A DNA stretch of 8,767 nt from Anaerolineales bacterium (GTDB lineage Bacteria; Chloroflexota; Anaerolineae; Anaerolineales; UBA4823): positions 1 to 8,767 of the forward strand of contig JALHTN010000394.1 in the NCBI GenBank assembly GCA_022865865.1, read 5' to 3'. This document shows positions 6,006 through 8,767 of this stretch, piece by piece. The notes under the pieces are model-generated. The model had not been told where the DNA came from, did not search any database, and saw only the letters and a program-made list of their open reading frames with translations. A program made the translations under genes and the position numbers. Each line of letters opens with the position of its first letter. Position 1 is the first letter of the stretch.

Positions 6006-6950
6006 ATGTTAATTACCCATCCACGAGATTCGAACCAGGATTCCAATATAAAGTTTGAAAACTTCTACCGCTCGATGCTGCGCATTCGTCACTTCGAAGA
6101 AAAGGTACTCGATGAATTTTCAAGTGGGTATTTTGGGGGAACGACACACACTTATATTGGTCAAGAAGCAAATGCTGTCGGAGTGCTTGAAGATTTAGAA
6201 AGTGATGATATCGTGGTGAGTAATCACCGCAGTCATGGCCACTTTCTTGCTTATGGTGGGGAGATGCACGCCTTATTCGCAGAGCTGATGGGAAAAACAT
6301 CTGGCGTATGTGGTGGACGAGGGGGTTCACAGCATCTGCATTGGAAAAATTTTTACTCAAATGGTGTATTAGGTGGTACTGCACCAATTGCTACTGGAAT
6401 CGCTTTAGCGGAAAAACTAAAAAGACGAAATACTATCACCATTTTATTTCTCGGAGATGGTGCCCTGGGTGAGGGTATCTTATATGAATCCTTAAACATG
6501 GCCTCATTGTGGTCCGCGCCCATCCTGTTTGTGGTTGAGAATAATCATATTGCCCAAACCACGCCAATTGAGCTCAATTTGGCCGGAGATATCGCCAAGC
6601 GGTTCGATTCGTTTGGAATTGAAACACGGGTTATCGACACGAGCGATGTTGTTCAGATTCATACTTTGGCAAGCCAGGTAATCTCTGATGTTAAATTGAA
6701 GTCAATCCCGCAAGCATTGATCATCAACACACAACGCTTCGGTCCTCATTCAAAAGGTGACGATACTCGGTCTGAGAAATATATTCTCGATCTGAAGAAA
6801 CACTATGACCCAATCTCAATACATGAAAAACGCGTCAATCCTGAAAAGCGCGCCGAAATCGAACAAGAAGTGATCAATGAAGTTATCCAAGCTTTTAATG
6901 ATGCCGTCGCAGATCCACTCCCTGAATCGCAGTTGATAATTCATGGTTGA
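6006..6950 (+). CDS. Thiamine-diphosphate 2-oxoacid dehydrogenase E1, alpha subunit
   Basis: A 314-residue E1 alpha subunit of the PDH/acetoin/branched-chain oxoacid dehydrogenase family. With the beta subunit it decarboxylates a 2-oxoacid using thiamine diphosphate and passes the acyl group to a lipoyl domain. The ThDP-binding motif begins GDGALGEG (150-157) and ends at NN (179-180). Other family marks are RIRHFEEKV (26-34), HTYIGQEANAVGV (48-60), SNHRSHGHFLAYGG (72-85) with its active-site His, and GGRGGSQHLH (103-112, like GKGGSMH in PDH). FGPHSKGDDTR (245-255) lies in the phosphorylation-loop region of related E1 proteins. The substrate cannot be read from the sequence; pyruvate is possible but so are others. 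Length is slightly short for PDH E1 alpha, near that of acetoin-type subunits. GAG in a CTCGAG lies 9 nt before the ATG. The stop overlaps the start of the next gene by four bases, so the two subunits are probably translationally coupled. Confidence 0.93.
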   Translation: MLITHPRDSNQDSNIKFENFYRSMLRIRHFEEKVLDEFSSGYFGGTTHTYIGQEANAVGVLEDLESDDIVVSNHRSHGHFLAYGGEMHALFAELMGKTSGVCGGRGGSQHLHWKNFYSNGVLGGTAPIATGIALAEKLKRRNTITILFLGDGALGEGILYESLNMASLWSAPILFVVENNHIAQTTPIELNLAGDIAKRFDSFGIETRVIDTSDVVQIHTLASQVISDVKLKSIPQALIINTQRFGPHSKGDDTRSEKYILDLKKHYDPISIHEKRVNPEKRAEIEQEVINEVIQAFNDAVADPLPESQLIIHG

Positions 6951-8011
6951 CAGATCCTGATCATTACTCAATCAAAATGCCTACAGTACTAGAATCCCTC
7001 AATCAAGCCCTAAATAGAGCCCTGAAAAAGGATGAGCGAGTCATCATATTGGGGGAAGATATTCTAGATCCTTACGGTGGTGCCTTTAAGGTTACTCGAG
7101 GAATTTCCACAGCTTTCCCGGAGCGAACATTAACAACTCCAGTCTCTGAAGCGGGGATTCTTGGAATAGCGACCGGATTGGCTCTCCGTGGATATCGCCC
7201 TGTTGTCGAGATTATGTTCGGGGATTTCGTAACCCTAATCGCCGATCAAGTGATCAATCATGCAACAAAATTTCGCTATATGTACAATGACCAGGTTAAT
7301 GTGCCAATAGTGATTAGGACACCGATGGGGGGACGCAGGGGATATGGACCAACTCACAGCCAAACACTTGAAAAGCTATTCCTGGGGACACCGGGATTGC
7401 GAATTTTTGCCCCAAATATTTTTTTGGATCCTGGAGAATTATTACTGCACGCAATATTTGAAGAAAATGATCCTGTTTTATTCATTGAAAATAAAATCCA
7501 GTATTCCCAACCTTTACTCAACAATGAAAGAATGAGCGAATTTAATTCCAAAATTACCTCGCAAAGCTCCCAAAGAAATTTGGGGATCTCGGCTGAAGAG
7601 CATGCCCCAACCATCCAGCTTACTCTGCGAGATGCACCTCCATCAAGTGTGACCATCGCGACCTATGGATACATGGCAGATTTATGCCGCCAAGCAGCAT
7701 TAAGATTGGCATATGAAGATGAAATATTCATTGATATCATCGTTTTTTCTCAGCTCTTGCCGATAAACAATTATCCAATTTTCAATTCAATTCGAAATTC
7801 GCATCATTTGTTGGTTGTCGAGGAAGGCACGGTTACTTCCGGCTGGGGAGCGGAGGTTATAGCTAGCTGTATCGAAAAATTTGGTCATGAAATTCATCAG
7901 GCGCGTAGGGTAGCCAGTTTGGATTTTCCCATTCCTGCCTCGAGCCTGTTAGAACGTGAATTGCTCCCCGATATTGAGGACATCATACAGGCTGTCAAAA
8001 AGATGGTATAA
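6947..8011 (+). CDS. Thiamine-diphosphate 2-oxoacid dehydrogenase E1, beta subunit
   Basis: A 354-residue E1 beta subunit (transketolase pyrimidine-binding plus C-terminal domain) that completes the alpha2beta2 E1 with the preceding gene. Visible family motifs are VIILGEDI (32-39), TTPVSEAGILGIATGLAL (63-80) with the Glu that activates thiamine diphosphate, and VEIMFGDF (87-94). Also present are GGRRGYGPTHSQTLEKLF (128-145) and the C-terminal VVEEGTVTSGWGAEV (290-304). PDPVLF-like NDPVLFIENK (174-183) and the Arg-Arg-Val-Ala segment near 320 also fit. The segment 190-235 is less conserved and looks inserted or divergent. The TTG at 6947 overlaps the alpha subunit stop as TTGA and was chosen because of coupling. 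An ATG at 6977 (MPTVLESLNQAL) would give 344 residues, closer to the family's normal N-terminus, and is a real alternative. Neither start has a strong ribosome site. The next gene, which carries a lipoyl domain, follows after 40 nt. Confidence 0.93.
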   Translation: MTDPDHYSIKMPTVLESLNQALNRALKKDERVIILGEDILDPYGGAFKVTRGISTAFPERTLTTPVSEAGILGIATGLALRGYRPVVEIMFGDFVTLIADQVINHATKFRYMYNDQVNVPIVIRTPMGGRRGYGPTHSQTLEKLFLGTPGLRIFAPNIFLDPGELLLHAIFEENDPVLFIENKIQYSQPLLNNERMSEFNSKITSQSSQRNLGISAEEHAPTIQLTLRDAPPSSVTIATYGYMADLCRQAALRLAYEDEIFIDIIVFSQLLPINNYPIFNSIRNSHHLLVVEEGTVTSGWGAEVIASCIEKFGHEIHQARRVASLDFPIPASSLLERELLPDIEDIIQAVKKMV

Positions 8012-8051
8012 ATAATGGCGATTTTTTGCCTTGGATGACTCGAGTTTATAT

Positions 8052-8767
8052 ATGGAACAATCTGCTTATACGATAAGTATCCCCTTATTGAACCCGAACG
8101 AACCTGAAGCTAAAGTCGTATCTCTCGCGGTGCAAGAAGGTCAATTTGTAAGAAAAAACACGATTTTATGTACTCTTGAAACGACAAAATCAACAGCTGA
8201 TGTGGTTGCAGAAGTTGATGGATATATAACTGCGCTGCAAATTTCCGTAAGTGATTATGCCCAGGCAGGATCACTGCTGTGCTATCTCGCAGAATCCCAG
8301 GATTGGCGTCCTGATTTACCGGATAGCGGTTCACAAGATGGAATTGAACCTGAATCCTCTGAAGATATGCGGATTGGAATCCCATCAGGGTTGAGGATTT
8401 CTCAACCAGCATTAAAACTCGCCAATGCGAATACTCTTGATTTAGCTGTGCTTCCTATTGGCCCCTTGGTGACGGAAAGTATAGTCAAGGAATTTATTGA
8501 GCAGCCTTCAACATTGTCAACCGAAGTAATGGAATTAGACCCGAGAGCATTGATTGTTTATGGCGGTGGTGGCCATGGAAAATCTGTAATTGATCTGATC
8601 CGTTCTCATTCAGCATATCGAATCCATGGTGTTGTCGATGATGGTTTAAATCCAGATGATCAGGTGCTGGGTATCCCTGTGCTGGGAGGCAGTGAGGTAT
8701 TACCCGAGCTTCACAGTCTCGGGATCAGACAGGCTGTCAACGCTGTTGGAGGAATTGGTGATATTAA
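8052..8767 (+). CDS. Fusion of lipoyl domain, PSBD-like segment and PglD/NeuD-type sugar acyltransferase (C-terminus cut)
   Basis: The 238 visible residues contain three parts. Residues about 5-80 form a biotinyl/lipoyl domain: LETTKSTADVVAEVDGYI carries Lys46 in the hairpin turn, in a Glu-Thr-Thr-Lys-Ser context like lipoyl (ETDKA) rather than biotinyl (MKM) domains. An acidic, Ser/Pro-rich linker (82-107) follows. ISQPALKLANANTLDL (116-131), then IGPLVTESIVKEFI (136-149), resembles the peripheral subunit-binding domain by which E2 proteins hold E1 or E3, but lacks its Gly-rich turn. Residues 166-238, with ALIVYGGGGHGKSVIDLI, HGVVDDG and VLGIPVLGG, are the Rossmann-like N-terminal domain of PglD/NeuD sugar acyltransferases. 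The beta-helix catalytic domain would lie beyond the edge. This would link the E1 reaction to sugar acylation, with the lipoyl arm as acyl donor (inference). The ATG at 8052 has only a weak GAG 7 nt upstream. A canonical E2 is unlikely because its transferase domain is not what follows. Confidence 0.88.
   Translation, partial: MEQSAYTISIPLLNPNEPEAKVVSLAVQEGQFVRKNTILCTLETTKSTADVVAEVDGYITALQISVSDYAQAGSLLCYLAESQDWRPDLPDSGSQDGIEPESSEDMRIGIPSGLRISQPALKLANANTLDLAVLPIGPLVTESIVKEFIEQPSTLSTEVMELDPRALIVYGGGGHGKSVIDLIRSHSAYRIHGVVDDGLNPDDQVLGIPVLGGSEVLPELHSLGIRQAVNAVGGIGDI

Noticed and set aside
8052..8290. Biotin carboxyl carrier domain instead of a lipoyl domain
   Set aside because: The target Lys lies in Thr-Thr-Lys-Ser, not the Met-Lys-Met typical of biotin carriers, and the neighbours are E1 subunits rather than carboxylases.
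8110..8412. Minus-strand reading frame opposite the lipoyl domain
   Set aside because: It is antisense to a clear lipoyl/PSBD coding region and has no protein-like features.
1..8767. Insertion sequences, integrases, CRISPR arrays, tRNA genes or phage genes
   Set aside because: No transposase-like protein, direct-repeat array, attachment site or cloverleaf was recognised in either strand.

Overview
The window looks like a glycan (exopolysaccharide or glycoprotein-glycan) biosynthesis locus from an environmental bacterium, most likely Chloroflexota of the Anaerolineae type. This is an inference from three things. First, a 48-residue Flp-like pilin of the G|QSLLEY type. Second, a secreted lamin-tail-domain protein with Pro/Thr/Ser linkers. 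Third, a lexA gene with a Gram-positive-style GAAC-N4-GTTC SOS box. No rRNA or other marker gene is present to confirm the taxonomy.

Left part (1-1971, minus strand): three genes in the order acyltransferase, glycosyltransferase, FkbM-type methyltransferase. All three are typical of polysaccharide assembly and decoration, and the methyltransferase runs off the left edge. Divergent from them is lexA (2096-2818, plus). Its promoter has a near-consensus -35/-10 pair with an SOS box in the spacer, and the gene ends at a perfect 14-bp hairpin terminator (2889-2929). A long minus-strand gene (2946-4907) converges on that terminator. It encodes an exported or membrane-anchored protein with three lamin tail domains; the first two are clearly duplicates and the third carries a dockerin-like calcium loop.

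Right part (5169-8767, plus strand): a compact run of five genes. It starts with a tiny type IVb pilin gene. A PglC-like phosphoglycosyl transferase follows 5 nt later, then the alpha and beta subunits of a thiamine-diphosphate 2-oxoacid dehydrogenase E1. The last gene, cut by the right edge, encodes an unusual fusion: an N-terminal lipoyl domain, a linker, a segment resembling the E1/E3-binding (PSBD) domain of E2 proteins, and the nucleotide-sugar-binding N-terminal domain of a PglD/NeuD-type sugar acyltransferase.

How the genes may work together (inference): E1 alpha/beta would decarboxylate a 2-oxoacid and load the acyl group onto the lipoyl arm of the fusion protein. The fused PglD-type domain would then place it on an amino group of a UDP-sugar, in place of the CoA-forming catalytic domain of a normal E2. 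The PglC-like enzyme would transfer the sugar phosphate to undecaprenyl phosphate for glycan assembly by the glycosyltransferase and tailoring enzymes. This lipoyl-dependent sugar acylation module is the most interesting feature of the window. No E3 (dihydrolipoamide dehydrogenase), canonical E2 catalytic domain or lipoylation enzyme is seen in the window. No tRNA, rRNA, insertion sequence or CRISPR array was recognised.
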